Below the pieces are notes generated by a model. That model saw only the letters and a list, made by a program, of their open reading frames with translations, did not search any database and was not told the origin of the DNA. From NCBI RefSeq assembly GCF_014268275.3, contig NZ_CP077084.1, positions 4,402,001-4,466,000 on the forward strand: DNA of 64,000 nt. The letters run 5' to 3'. The DNA is from Pseudomonas tritici (GTDB lineage Bacteria; Pseudomonadota; Gammaproteobacteria; Pseudomonadales; Pseudomonadaceae). Each line of letters begins with the position of its first letter. The first letter of the stretch is position 1. This document shows, piece by piece, positions 17,059 to 25,123 of the stretch. The position numbers and the translations under genes were made by a program.

Positions 17059-17946
17059 TCAATTTTGTTGGGCTCGCTGCGCTACGTCGCAAAGCCATCG
17101 GCGCAACAGTTGGGCTGCCTCACCCAACACCACATCGTTGGCCTGCACCACGTAATAGCCTTTACCTGTCCTTAGGACAGCGTCAAAGACCGGTACGAGC
17201 AGGCCTCGCTGTACGTCCTCCTCAACCAGCCAAGGGCTGGTGAGCACTAGACCTTGATCGCGCCGGGCCGCGTCGATTGCCAGCTCAGACTGGTCGAATT
17301 TGAGGCTGCTGGAGAAGCTATCGGGAGACATCCCGACCGATGATAGCCATTGAGACCAGTGGGCATGAGACGTCGTATAGAGCAAGGTTGCCCCCAGCAA
17401 ACAATCAAGGCTATGCAACTGGAGCCGTTCGCGGTAAGCCGGGCTGCAATAAACCCTTACCTCGTCCGGCAACAGCAGTTCTGCGTTCACGTCACTGCCA
17501 TATCCATCGAAATGCCGCACTGCCAGGTCGCAAGTAGCGTCATTGAAATCCACAGCATCGGTAGATGCGCTCAAGTGCAGTTGCACCTCTGGATGACGTT
17601 CCGTGAACAAAGGCATGCGCTTTGCGAACCAGGAGTTGGCGAACGCCGGCGGCAGGCTTAAACGTACCTGCTTGTCCCTACTCCCTCGGACGGCGAGATT
17701 GGCGGTCTCTAGCTGGCGAAGCGCCGGCTTGACTTGCTCCCAATAGCTCAGCGCTTCAGCCGTTGGTCGTAGCCTGCGAACGTTACGCACAAACAGCGGC
17801 GTTCCTAGCCAACCTTCCAGCTTGCGAATTTGTTGCCCTACTGCTCCCGGCGTCACAAACAACTGGCTTGCCGCAAGACTGACGCTTCCCGTTCGCATGA
17901 CCGCGTCGAAACAAGCTATGGCCCGAAGGGGCGTATCAGCTCTCAT
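17059..17946 (-). CDS. LysR-type transcriptional regulator (GcvA-like)
   Basis: 295 residues from the ATG at 17946. The sequence MRADTPLRAIACFDAVMRTGSVSLAA and the HTH TPGAVGQQIRKLE resemble the GcvA/AmpR branch of LysR proteins, with the effector domain after residue 90. The frame stays open upstream but those codons have no LysR similarity. Divergent from a DMT-family exporter gene, 222 bp apart, which is its probable target. Confidence 0.85.
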   Translation of the reverse strand: MRADTPLRAIACFDAVMRTGSVSLAASQLFVTPGAVGQQIRKLEGWLGTPLFVRNVRRLRPTAEALSYWEQVKPALRQLETANLAVRGSRDKQVRLSLPPAFANSWFAKRMPLFTERHPEVQLHLSASTDAVDFNDATCDLAVRHFDGYGSDVNAELLLPDEVRVYCSPAYRERLQLHSLDCLLGATLLYTTSHAHWSQWLSSVGMSPDSFSSSLKFDQSELAIDAARRDQGLVLTSPWLVEEDVQRGLLVPVFDAVLRTGKGYYVVQANDVVLGEAAQLLRRWLCDVAQRAQQN

Positions 17947-18168
17947 AACGTAGTTTTTCTCTTCTATAGGCTGAAAACACGTGATTTGTAGCGGCTTGCT
18001 TACTTTCGCACAATCCACGTTCGCCGTAGGGCAACAACAGATCCCAACTTCCAAGGAAAGGCCAATGTCGATTGTTCGAGCAACCTGGTTTGACGATAAA
18101 TCACCCAAGGTGAACAGCTGGTCGTCGCAGGCAAATAAAGGGTTGCCCCAATCAAAAGGTATCGATGA

Positions 18169-19131
18169 ATGAGGAAGTCAGTAGACGGAGCCGCCACGGC
18201 GGTGATGGTTCTGCTATGCCTCATATGGGGTGCCCAGCAAGTGGCGATCAAAGCTGTTGCGGGCGACATAGCCCCTATCATGCAGGTCGCCGTTCGCTCC
18301 GGAGTCGCTGCACTCCTGGTCTGGCTAATAGGAAAATGGATCATGCGGGAGGTATGGTTACCAAACGTTTGGTGCCGCTCCGGGTTAGTCGTGGGCGTTT
18401 TATTTGCCGCTGAGTTTCTGCTTGTTGCGCAAGGACTACGCTGGACAAGTGCTTCGCATATGGCGGTTTTTCTTTATACAGCGCCGTTATTCGCCGCCAT
18501 CGGCCTGCACCTGCGCCTGCCGGAGGAGCGTCTTGGTGCAATGCAATGGCTTGGCATGTCTTTAGCATTCGCCGGTATTGCCATCACCTTTCTCATGCCG
18601 CGTGATGGGGGCGCGACTCAGCCAGCCATCACGGACAGTCTGCTGGGCGATCTGCTGGGTTTAGGCGCAGGTGCTGCATGGGGGTTCACGACCGTAGCGG
18701 TGCGTACCAGTCGCCTCAGTGAGGCACCAGCAACCCAGACTCTGTTCTACCAACTCGCGGGCGCGTTTCTCCTCTTGTTGCCCTTAAGCCTGCTGCTAGG
18801 CCAGAACGCAGTGACCTTTTCAACCCAAGCTCTGGCCAGCTTGATTTTTCAAACAGTGATTGTGTCAGTAGCAAGTTACTTAATCTGGTTCTGGATGCTT
18901 CGTCGCTACCTCGCAGCTCGCCTTGGTGTGCTGGCTTTCATGAGTCCGCTCTTTGGCGTACTCATGGGGTACCTATGGCTTGGAGAACAGACAAGTTACG
19001 GATTTCTGCTGGGTGCAAGCCTCACTATTGTTGGCCTGCTGGTAGTGAATCTCAGCAAGTCGGGCGGACAGACTCAGGAGGAAAGCAGTTATCTGAGACC
19101 CAAAAATCGCAAGGAGAAAGTACCGTTATAA
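18169..19131 (+). CDS. EamA/DMT-superfamily permease
   Basis: 320 residues with ten predicted membrane segments in two EamA repeats: the first opens MVLLCLIWGAQQVAIK, the second GLGAGAAWGFTTVAVR. Members usually export amino acids or metabolites through the inner membrane. AAGG lies about 10 bases before the start. Its tail overlaps the 3' end of the convergent DauR-like gene by 6 bp. A LysR gene diverges upstream. Substrate unknown. Confidence 0.85.
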   Translation: MRKSVDGAATAVMVLLCLIWGAQQVAIKAVAGDIAPIMQVAVRSGVAALLVWLIGKWIMREVWLPNVWCRSGLVVGVLFAAEFLLVAQGLRWTSASHMAVFLYTAPLFAAIGLHLRLPEERLGAMQWLGMSLAFAGIAITFLMPRDGGATQPAITDSLLGDLLGLGAGAAWGFTTVAVRTSRLSEAPATQTLFYQLAGAFLLLLPLSLLLGQNAVTFSTQALASLIFQTVIVSVASYLIWFWMLRRYLAARLGVLAFMSPLFGVLMGYLWLGEQTSYGFLLGASLTIVGLLVVNLSKSGGQTQEESSYLRPKNRKEKVPL

Positions 19132-19749
19132 ACCCGTGGCTGCTCTGGAGCGCCTTAGATATTTGTAGACGGTAGCCCGTGATAGAGATAACAGCTCGCA
19201 GATGTAGTTGGTTGCATTGCGCAACGCGAAGACTCCGCCTTTATCCATTTCACCAATCAGTGCCACCATTTCTTCTGAAGTAAGCGACGCCAATGTCACC
19301 CTGCGAGCCCTCAAAAATTCATCCATGATCGCGTGCGCTGACTCTTGGAAATCGGTGGCAAACAATGCCGGAGGCTTCTCAACTGTATTTTCAAAACCTA
19401 AAAATGATGCAGCGATTTCTGCCATCCCGCTCATGACAGTGATGTCAAAATTTACGCATAAGAGCCCGATCTGGATCCCTTCAGGATCTCGGAGCACCGC
19501 TGTAACCGACCTTAGCTGTCGGCGATCAAAATTCACCTTTCTATAAGGGCCCGCAACATCTCCCTCGAATGATGCCCCATCGTTGATATCCGTCAATGAA
19601 CTGTCGCCGACCCGCCGCTGAGAGAACACATTGAAGATATGTGCAATCTTTCCGGAGGCCAGGTCATGAATAATGACCTCGGCGTGCGGATCCAGGAGCT
19701 TCGCAATCGCCTGGGCGCTGCTGATGTAATTATCCAGATGTTTATTCAC
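19126..19749 (-). CDS. DauR/YheO-type transcriptional regulator (PAS-like plus HTH)
   Basis: 207 residues. The N-terminal YheO-like PAS domain (about 5-115; LLDPHAEVIIHDLASGKIAHIFN, GLLCVNFD) is followed by a C-terminal HTH (about 150-205; GGVFALRNATNYICELLSLSRATVYKYLR). This is the architecture of DauR, which represses D-arginine catabolic genes in P. aeruginosa. The start is a GTG at 19749. It is divergent from an ornithine-cyclodeaminase-family gene, just as dauR neighbours dauB of that family, so it likely senses an amino-acid-related ligand and controls the genes on the right. Confidence 0.85.
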   Translation of the reverse strand: MNKHLDNYISSAQAIAKLLDPHAEVIIHDLASGKIAHIFNVFSQRRVGDSSLTDINDGASFEGDVAGPYRKVNFDRRQLRSVTAVLRDPEGIQIGLLCVNFDITVMSGMAEIAASFLGFENTVEKPPALFATDFQESAHAIMDEFLRARRVTLASLTSEEMVALIGEMDKGGVFALRNATNYICELLSLSRATVYKYLRRSRAATGL

Positions 19750-19767
19750 GGTAAAAATATGCCTCGA

Positions 19768-19806
19768 AAAAATACAAAACGTCTTCAGGATACTAATTGT
19801 ATTTTT
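19768..19806. promoter_or_regulatory. Candidate operator for the DauR-like regulator
   Basis: AAAAATACAA (19768-19777) and TTGTATTTTT (19797-19806) are exact complements with a 19-base spacer. They lie 19 bases upstream of the regulator start in the 187-bp divergent intergenic region. Probably a dimer site, and it may also overlap the promoters. Confidence 0.5.
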
Positions 19807-19936
19807 GTGCTATGGTTATGCCCGCCTTTACTGAAGCGCCCGATTGTAGCGCCATATCCCGTCTAACGGCGGCGAGTAACCGCCAGTCAGCCGGGTAAGC
19901 ACAACGCCCGTCTTTCAATAGCCGATGGAGCAATCG

Positions 19937-20884
19937 ATGAATATCTACACCCAAGCGCAAATCATGAGTGCCTTGTGCCCGAGGGACGCTGCTGCGCTGA
20001 TTGCAGAAGGATTCATTGCCCATGCTAACGGACGGGTGCAGCTACCTCAGGTTCAAAGCTTTCAGTTCCCGGCCAGCAACGGTGACTGCTGCGTGAAGTC
20101 GGCTTGGATGCTAGGAGACGAGGTGTTTTCAGTCAGGGTCTCGGCAGGTTTCTACGACAATCCTGCGAAGGGTTTTTCCAGTAACGGTGGGTTGACGCTG
20201 ATTTTCTCGGCCTTGACGGGGCAACCCGTCGCTTTGCTTCGGGATGGCGGCTGGCTGACCTCAATGCGTACAGCGCTGGCGGGGCAAATCGTGGCGAGGG
20301 CCATGGCGCCCTCACAGGTGAGAGGCATCGGTGTGGTGGGTACCGGCGACCAGGCACGCATGCAACTGGAACACCTGATGCCCGTCACGGCATGTCGACG
20401 CTTGACGGTTTACGGGCGTAACCGGCAAGGCTTGGAACAATACTGTGAATTTGCCGACGCTTTAGGCTTTGATGTCGTTGCTACCCAAGATGCAAAGGAC
20501 GTTGCGACCAACTCCAACCTGATCATCACGGCTACACCCTCTCGCGAAGCCATCATCGCGAATGAATGGGTCAACCCTGGGACACACATCACTGCTATTG
20601 GCGCAGACAGTTTTGGCAAGCAAGAGCTGGATGTGCGCCTGGTTGCACGTGCCGATGTGATTGTCGTGGACTCAATCGAGCAATGCTGCCAATTCGGTGA
20701 GATTTCAGGAGCCTTCAAATCCGGCCTGATCGACAAAGGCAGCCTTGTAGCACTCGGCAGCGTATTGAGCGGTCACGCCATCGGACGACAGGACGACACG
20801 CAGATTACCATTGCAGACCTTACAGGCTTAGGCGTGCAGGATGCTCAGATTGCGAAATGCGCCGTGGCATCATTAGCGCACTAA
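19937..20884 (+). CDS. Ornithine cyclodeaminase/mu-crystallin family protein
   Basis: 315 residues. The substrate lysine lies in VKSAWM near residue 55, an arginine in SMRTALAG near 112, and the Rossmann NAD(P) motif in VGTGDQARMQ near 135. The family includes ornithine cyclodeaminase, Delta1-pyrroline-2-carboxylate reductase, lysine cyclodeaminase and DauB, so the reaction could be cyclodeamination or reduction of a (cyclic) imine. GGAG precedes the ATG by 6 bases. It is divergent from the DauR-like gene and 30 bp upstream of the M19 dipeptidase gene, so the two enzymes form an operon. Exact substrate not readable. Confidence 0.85.
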   Translation: MNIYTQAQIMSALCPRDAAALIAEGFIAHANGRVQLPQVQSFQFPASNGDCCVKSAWMLGDEVFSVRVSAGFYDNPAKGFSSNGGLTLIFSALTGQPVALLRDGGWLTSMRTALAGQIVARAMAPSQVRGIGVVGTGDQARMQLEHLMPVTACRRLTVYGRNRQGLEQYCEFADALGFDVVATQDAKDVATNSNLIITATPSREAIIANEWVNPGTHITAIGADSFGKQELDVRLVARADVIVVDSIEQCCQFGEISGAFKSGLIDKGSLVALGSVLSGHAIGRQDDTQITIADLTGLGVQDAQIAKCAVASLAH

Positions 20885-20914
20885 TGGATAGCGACGCGAT
20901 TAGACGGGGTTTAA

Positions 20915-21925
20915 ATGATGAAGCTTGACCCATCAGGAGTCAGCAAGCCCCCGGTGATTCAATGGGAGGCCCATGCGTGCTTGCCATTGATTCCCGGACA
21001 GGATATGTCCCGCCTGAACAGGTATCGAGCAGCCGGCTTCCATCATGTGTCGATCAACGTTGGCATGGACATGACCCCGTTTGAAACGGTGATCCGAACA
21101 ATTGCGGGGTTTAGAAGCTGGCTGGCTGATCACCCGGAAGACTTTGTCCTGGTGGCCACCGCCGACGATATCTACCAGGCGCACAAGTATAGAAAGCTCG
21201 CGGTCTCCTTTGACCTCGAAGGTTCAAACATGCTGCTACAGGATCCTGCGATGGTGGCACTGTTCGCAAGCTTAGGGGTTCGCCAAATGTTGCTTGCCTA
21301 CAACCGCGACAACAGTTGCGCTGGCGGCTGCCATGGAGCAAGTACCGGATTGACCCCCCTGGGACGCAAGATCGTACAGGGTATTAATACAGCAGGAATT
21401 ATCATTGACTGTTCGCACGCCAGCAAAAGCGCCAGTCTTGAAATTATGGAAATTTCACAGCTCCCTGCGATTTTTTCTCACACCAACGTTAAAGCGGTTT
21501 TTGATCACCCGCGAACAATCGACGACGAACAAATATTCGCGTGTGCGGCTCAAGGTGGGGTGATCGGACTTACAGGTTTAGGCATATTCTTGGGCGACCC
21601 ATCCGCCTCTGTAGACGCTTACATTCGACAAATCGACTATCTGGCAGAGCGCATCGGGACACGCCATATTGGGATAGGCTTGGATACCGAGTTGTACCCT
21701 GAGCATAAAGATTTGCCGGAAGGTGAAAAAGAGGAAGACTGGTGGCCGATTGAGCACTATGGCCAGATGAACGGACATGTTCAATTGCAGCCAGAGACAC
21801 TGGGTGAGGTTGCACAACAATTAACGCGCTTGGGTTACTCAGATGCGGATATCCAGGCGATCTACGGCAATAATTTCATGCGTATTGCACAGGCAACCTG
21901 GCCAAGACCGAAACCTGGGACTTGA
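20915..21925 (+). CDS. M19 membrane-dipeptidase (renal dipeptidase) family protein
   Basis: 336 residues with a TIM-barrel metallohydrolase fold. Expected metal ligands are mostly present: His-20 in WEAHACLP, the bridging Glu in DLEGSN, His in DCSHAS, His in FSHTN followed by the typical DHPRTIDDEQI, and Asp in GIGLDTEL. The second residue of the canonical H-x-D is Cys-22 instead of Asp. M19 enzymes cleave dipeptides, often with a D-residue at the C-terminal side. No signal peptide, so cytoplasmic. It forms an operon with the cyclodeaminase-family gene, 30 bp apart. Confidence 0.85.
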   Translation: MMKLDPSGVSKPPVIQWEAHACLPLIPGQDMSRLNRYRAAGFHHVSINVGMDMTPFETVIRTIAGFRSWLADHPEDFVLVATADDIYQAHKYRKLAVSFDLEGSNMLLQDPAMVALFASLGVRQMLLAYNRDNSCAGGCHGASTGLTPLGRKIVQGINTAGIIIDCSHASKSASLEIMEISQLPAIFSHTNVKAVFDHPRTIDDEQIFACAAQGGVIGLTGLGIFLGDPSASVDAYIRQIDYLAERIGTRHIGIGLDTELYPEHKDLPEGEKEEDWWPIEHYGQMNGHVQLQPETLGEVAQQLTRLGYSDADIQAIYGNNFMRIAQATWPRPKPGT

Positions 21926-22081
21926 ATCGCACCCCGTTAATTGAACACGCGTCTGATCAATTGGATGAGCAATCAACGCGCTACAGAAGCGTGCAGCCGT
22001 TCCAGGCTGTCAATCGAGTGCTGGCGCAGGCGCACAGTAATCACTGCGGATTGACCGGCGTGTCAATTAGCGTGATGACAC

Positions 22082-22482
22082 ACCTTACTTCCTGAGAGCC
22101 TCGACGACTACGTCAGCGGTACCAATCCGGTGCGCGTAGTCGACGTCTTTGTCGACGAACTCGACTTGGTCAACTTGGGGTTTGATAACGCTATTCCTGC
22201 TGATACAGGCCGACCTGGTTATCACCCTGCGATCCTGCTGAAGATCTATATCTACGGCTATCTCACCGAATTCAGTCGAGCCGGCGCCTGGAGCAAGAAG
22301 CCTAGTGTAACGTCGAATTGATGTGGCTGACTGGGCGTTTGATGCCGGACTTCAAGACTATCGCCGACTTCCGAAAAGACGCCAGCAAGGCCATCCGAAG
22401 CGTCTGTCGCCAGTTCGTTGTGCTGTGTCAGCAGTTGGGATTGTTTGGAGAGAATCGGGTCGCCATCGATGGCAGTCAATTT
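22082..22482 (+). pseudogene. IS1182-type transposase fragment, frameshifted and truncated at both ends
   Basis: Translation gives TLLPESLDDYVSGTNPVRVV through LLKIYIYGYL, then one A is missing near 22265. The shifted frame continues RIQSSRRLEQEA, an amber codon at 22303-22305 where relatives have Gln, and then NVELMWLTGRLMPDFKTIADFRKD to VAIDGSQF. This is the N-terminal DUF772 part of IS1182-family transposases. The first residues and the whole catalytic C-terminal part are absent, and no terminal inverted repeats are seen. It is an old internal scrap next to tRNA-Asn. Confidence 0.88.
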
Positions 22483-22505
22483 ATGATCACCTGGGAAATC
22501 CAAAG

Positions 22506-22535
22506 CAAAAAAAAGCCTGCATCTCTGCAGGCTTT
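22506..22535 (-). terminator. Rho-independent terminator of tRNA-Asn
   Basis: On the minus strand AAAGCCTGCA-GAGA-TGCAGGCTTT is followed by a run of T (complement of the A-run at 22506-22514). It lies 8 bases past the tRNA 3' end. Confidence 0.9.
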
Positions 22536-22542
22536 CTCTATC

Positions 22543-22618
22543 TGGCTCCACGACCTGGACTCGAACCAGGGACCCAATGATTAACAGTCATTTGCTCTAC
22601 CAACTGAGCTATCGCGGA
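22543..22618 (-). tRNA. tRNA-Asn (anticodon GTT)
   Basis: 76 bases including an encoded CCA. The acceptor arms TCCGCGA and TCGTGGA pair with one G-U. The D-arm has AGCTCAGTTGGTAGAGC, the anticodon loop CTGTTAATC holds GTT, and the T-arm is CCTGGTTCGAGTCCAGG. A terminator follows directly. The 3' end faces the transposase relic and the accessory region. Confidence 0.97.
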
Positions 22619-22678
22619 ATGCGCCGTATGTTACTGATTGAAAAGGAGAAGTCAAGCTTTCTATGGCACTCGCTGCGA

Positions 22679-23575
22679 TTAAACCGGATGGCCGGTTGAA
22701 TCCGCGTGCTCGCTGGCCAACTCCAGCCAGGCCAGGGCGGCGGGTGGTAAGTGGGCGCTGGCGCGCCAGGCCAGGGCGATGTGCCAGTCGGTGTGAGGTT
22801 CGTCCAAGGGGATCAGGGCGATGCCGGCGTGTTGATGTTTGTGCGCCAGCATGCGCGGCAGGAAGGCCACGCCCAAACCGGCGGCGACAAGGTCGACGAT
22901 GAAGTCGATCTGGCCGCTGCGTGCCGTCACCTTGGGGGTGACGCCTTTGCGTTCGCACGCAGTGAGAATCTTGGCGTTCAGGGCGAAGCCGGCTTCAAAC
23001 AGGATGAAAGGTGAGTCCGCCAAGTCGGTGAAGTCGATGCGTTTGCGCCGAGCCAATGGGTGGCTGATGGGCAACACGGCGATCAGTGGTTCATTGCGTA
23101 CGGGTTGGTAGTCGAAGCCTTCGTCCACCGGCAGCAGCAGCGCCGCCAAGTCGACCTCCCCCGCTTCCAGGCACTCGCGCAGTTTTTTGCTGCCGTACTC
23201 GGTGAGTTCGATGTCGATGTCCGGATAGCGACTGCGGTAGGTGGCAAACATCGTCGCGAACAGCACGCCGCAGCCCACAGGCGGCAAGCCGATTCGCAGC
23301 ACGCCGCGCTTGAGGCCGCGCAGGTCGTTGATCTCGGCCACCAGGTCGTTGTGTTCGGCGAGCAGCACCAAGGCGCGGCGGTAGGCAATTTCGCCGGCGG
23401 CGGTGAGTTCGTTGCGGTGGCCGAGACGGTTGAGCAACGGCGTGCCCAGTTCGTCTTCGAGGGTCTTGACCGCCTTGCTCACGGTGGATTGGGTCAGGGA
23501 CACCACCTCGGCAGCCTGGGAGAAGCCACCTTGGCGCACCACTTCGACAAAGGCACGCAGTGTTCTCAGGTTCAT
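22679..23575 (-). CDS. LysR-type regulator of the lldD gene
   Basis: 298 residues. The HTH is at about 1-60 (GGFSQAAEVVSLTQSTVSKAVKTLE) and the effector domain follows (RIGLPPVGCGVLFATMF). It is divergent from the L-lactate dehydrogenase gene with 100 bp between start codons and a perfect palindrome in the middle. Many Pseudomonas lld loci use a GntR protein (LldR); here a LysR protein has that position. Confidence 0.87.
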   Translation of the reverse strand: MNLRTLRAFVEVVRQGGFSQAAEVVSLTQSTVSKAVKTLEDELGTPLLNRLGHRNELTAAGEIAYRRALVLLAEHNDLVAEINDLRGLKRGVLRIGLPPVGCGVLFATMFATYRSRYPDIDIELTEYGSKKLRECLEAGEVDLAALLLPVDEGFDYQPVRNEPLIAVLPISHPLARRKRIDFTDLADSPFILFEAGFALNAKILTACERKGVTPKVTARSGQIDFIVDLVAAGLGVAFLPRMLAHKHQHAGIALIPLDEPHTDWHIALAWRASAHLPPAALAWLELASEHADSTGHPV

Positions 23576-23603
23576 CGGTATTCCTTTGGCGACTGGCTAC
23601 CAG

Positions 23604-23624
23604 TGATAAAAGTTGTTTTTATCA
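23604..23624. promoter_or_regulatory. Palindromic operator between lysR and lldD
   Basis: TGATAAAA-GTTGT-TTTTATCA is a perfect inverted repeat of 8-base arms, 28 bases before the LysR start codon and 51 bases before lldD. It is a strong candidate for the LysR binding site, with autoregulation of lysR and control of lldD. Confidence 0.6.
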
Positions 23625-23675
23625 TGCCAGATATTTGCCTATCCTGATCCGCCCTGGCTTGTGGAGACACCGTTC

Positions 23676-24827
23676 ATGATCATCTCGTCCGCCTCCGACT
23701 ACCGCGCCGCCGCCAAGCGCAAGCTGCCGCGCTTCCTGTTCGACTACATCGACGGCGGCGCCTACGCCGAACACACGATGCGCGCGAACAGTTCGGACCT
23801 GGCCGAGATCAGCCTGCGCCAGCGCGTCCTGCGCAACGTGGATAACCTGAGCCTGAAGACCACGGTGTTCGGCCAGACACTGGACATGCCGGTGATCCTC
23901 AGCCCGGTGGGCCTGACCGGCATGTACGCGCGACGCGGCGAAGTGCAGGCGGCCAAGGCAGCGGGGAACAAAGGCATCCCGTTCTGCCTGTCGACGGTAT
24001 CGGTGTGCCCAATTGAAGAGGTGGCGTCGCAAAGCGCGCAGGCGATCTGGTTCCAACTGTACGTGCTCAAGGACCGTGGCTTCATGCGCAACGCACTGGA
24101 ACGAGCGCAGGCGGCCGGCGTCACGACGCTGGTATTCACCGTGGATATGCCCACGCCCGGCGCGCGCTACCGCGATGCCCACTCGGGCATGTCCGGGCCA
24201 TTCGCAGCACAGCGACGCATGTTGCAAGCTGTCACCAAGCCGCAATGGGCCTTTGATGTGGGGTTGATGGGCCGCCCGCACGACCTGGGTAATATCTCCA
24301 AGTACCTGGGCAAACCCACCCACTTGGAAGACTACATCGGCTGGCTGGCCAACAACTTCGACCCGTCGATCAGTTGGAAAGACTTGGAGTGGATCCGCGA
24401 ATTCTGGAAGGGCCCGATGATCATCAAGGGCATCCTCGACCCACAGGATGCCAAGGACGCGGTGAGGTTCGGCGCCGATGGCATCGTGGTTTCCAACCAT
24501 GGTGGTCGTCAGTTGGATGGCGTGCTGTCCACCGCTAAGGCCTTGCCACCGATTGCCGATGCGGTAGGCGACGACCTTACGGTGCTGGTCGACTCCGGCA
24601 TCCGTTCCGGGCTGGACGTGGTGCGCATGCTCGCCCTGGGTGCCAAAGCCTGCCTGCTGGGTCGCGCCAGTGCCTACGCGCTGGCCGCCAATGGCCAGCA
24701 TGGCGTGGAAAACCTGCTGGACATCTTCGCCAAGGAAATGCGCGTGGCCATGACCCTCACGGGCGTGACGTCGATTGACCAGATTGACCAAACTACCTTG
24801 GTTGGCCAACACCTTCAAAACGGGTAA
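23676..24827 (+). CDS. lldD: FMN-dependent L-lactate dehydrogenase
   Basis: 383 residues, the usual LldD length (381 in E. coli). An FMN-dependent alpha-hydroxyacid oxidase barrel: [20 protein letters not shown] at the start, [11 protein letters not shown], and the catalytic [10 protein letters not shown] with its His and Arg near 275, then [18 protein letters not shown] for FMN phosphate binding. It oxidises L-lactate to pyruvate at the inner membrane and passes electrons to quinone. The ATG at 23676 has GGAG 9 bases upstream; the frame extends 63 bases earlier without family similarity. Divergent LysR regulator upstream, terminator downstream. Confidence 0.93.
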   Translation: MIISSASDYRAAAKRKLPRFLFDYIDGGAYAEHTMRANSSDLAEISLRQRVLRNVDNLSLKTTVFGQTLDMPVILSPVGLTGMYARRGEVQAAKAAGNKGIPFCLSTVSVCPIEEVASQSAQAIWFQLYVLKDRGFMRNALERAQAAGVTTLVFTVDMPTPGARYRDAHSGMSGPFAAQRRMLQAVTKPQWAFDVGLMGRPHDLGNISKYLGKPTHLEDYIGWLANNFDPSISWKDLEWIREFWKGPMIIKGILDPQDAKDAVRFGADGIVVSNHGGRQLDGVLSTAKALPPIADAVGDDLTVLVDSGIRSGLDVVRMLALGAKACLLGRASAYALAANGQHGVENLLDIFAKEMRVAMTLTGVTSIDQIDQTTLVGQHLQNG

Positions 24828-24856
24828 CCATCGGCCAAATAACCGGCGCCATTATT

Positions 24857-24894
24857 CAACGACTGTTTCTATATATAAGAACGGTCGTTGTTTT
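24857..24894 (+). terminator. Terminator of lldD
   Basis: CAACGACTGTTTCTATA pairs with TATAAGAACGGTCGTTG (two G-U pairs) and is followed by TTTT. It lies 29 bases after the lldD stop codon. Confidence 0.8.
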
Positions 24895-25123
24895 ATAAGA
24901 ACATTTAATAATGTTAAACCATTTGGCATGAATATCGCTCTAACCTCTCCAAGCAGGTTAAGCGATGACAAGACGTGCGGCGGTTCCCAGGGGTTATAAC
25001 CCAGTGAAAAGCGGTCTAAACTGTAACCAATGTTTTACGGAACTGAAGGAACAGTTAGACGCTTGGCACTCGCCACTCTCATCGAGCCTGTAAGACAGCT
25101 AAGAGCTTAGAGGCCGATCGCTT

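Noticed and set aside
22543..22618. An attachment-site repeat of the tRNA-Asn 3' end elsewhere in the window
   Set aside because: No second copy of the tRNA 3' end and no integrase gene was seen, so an intact integrated island cannot be claimed.
23622..24818. A 398-codon minus-strand frame opposite lldD
   Set aside because: Shadow of a strongly supported enzyme gene with no family similarity.
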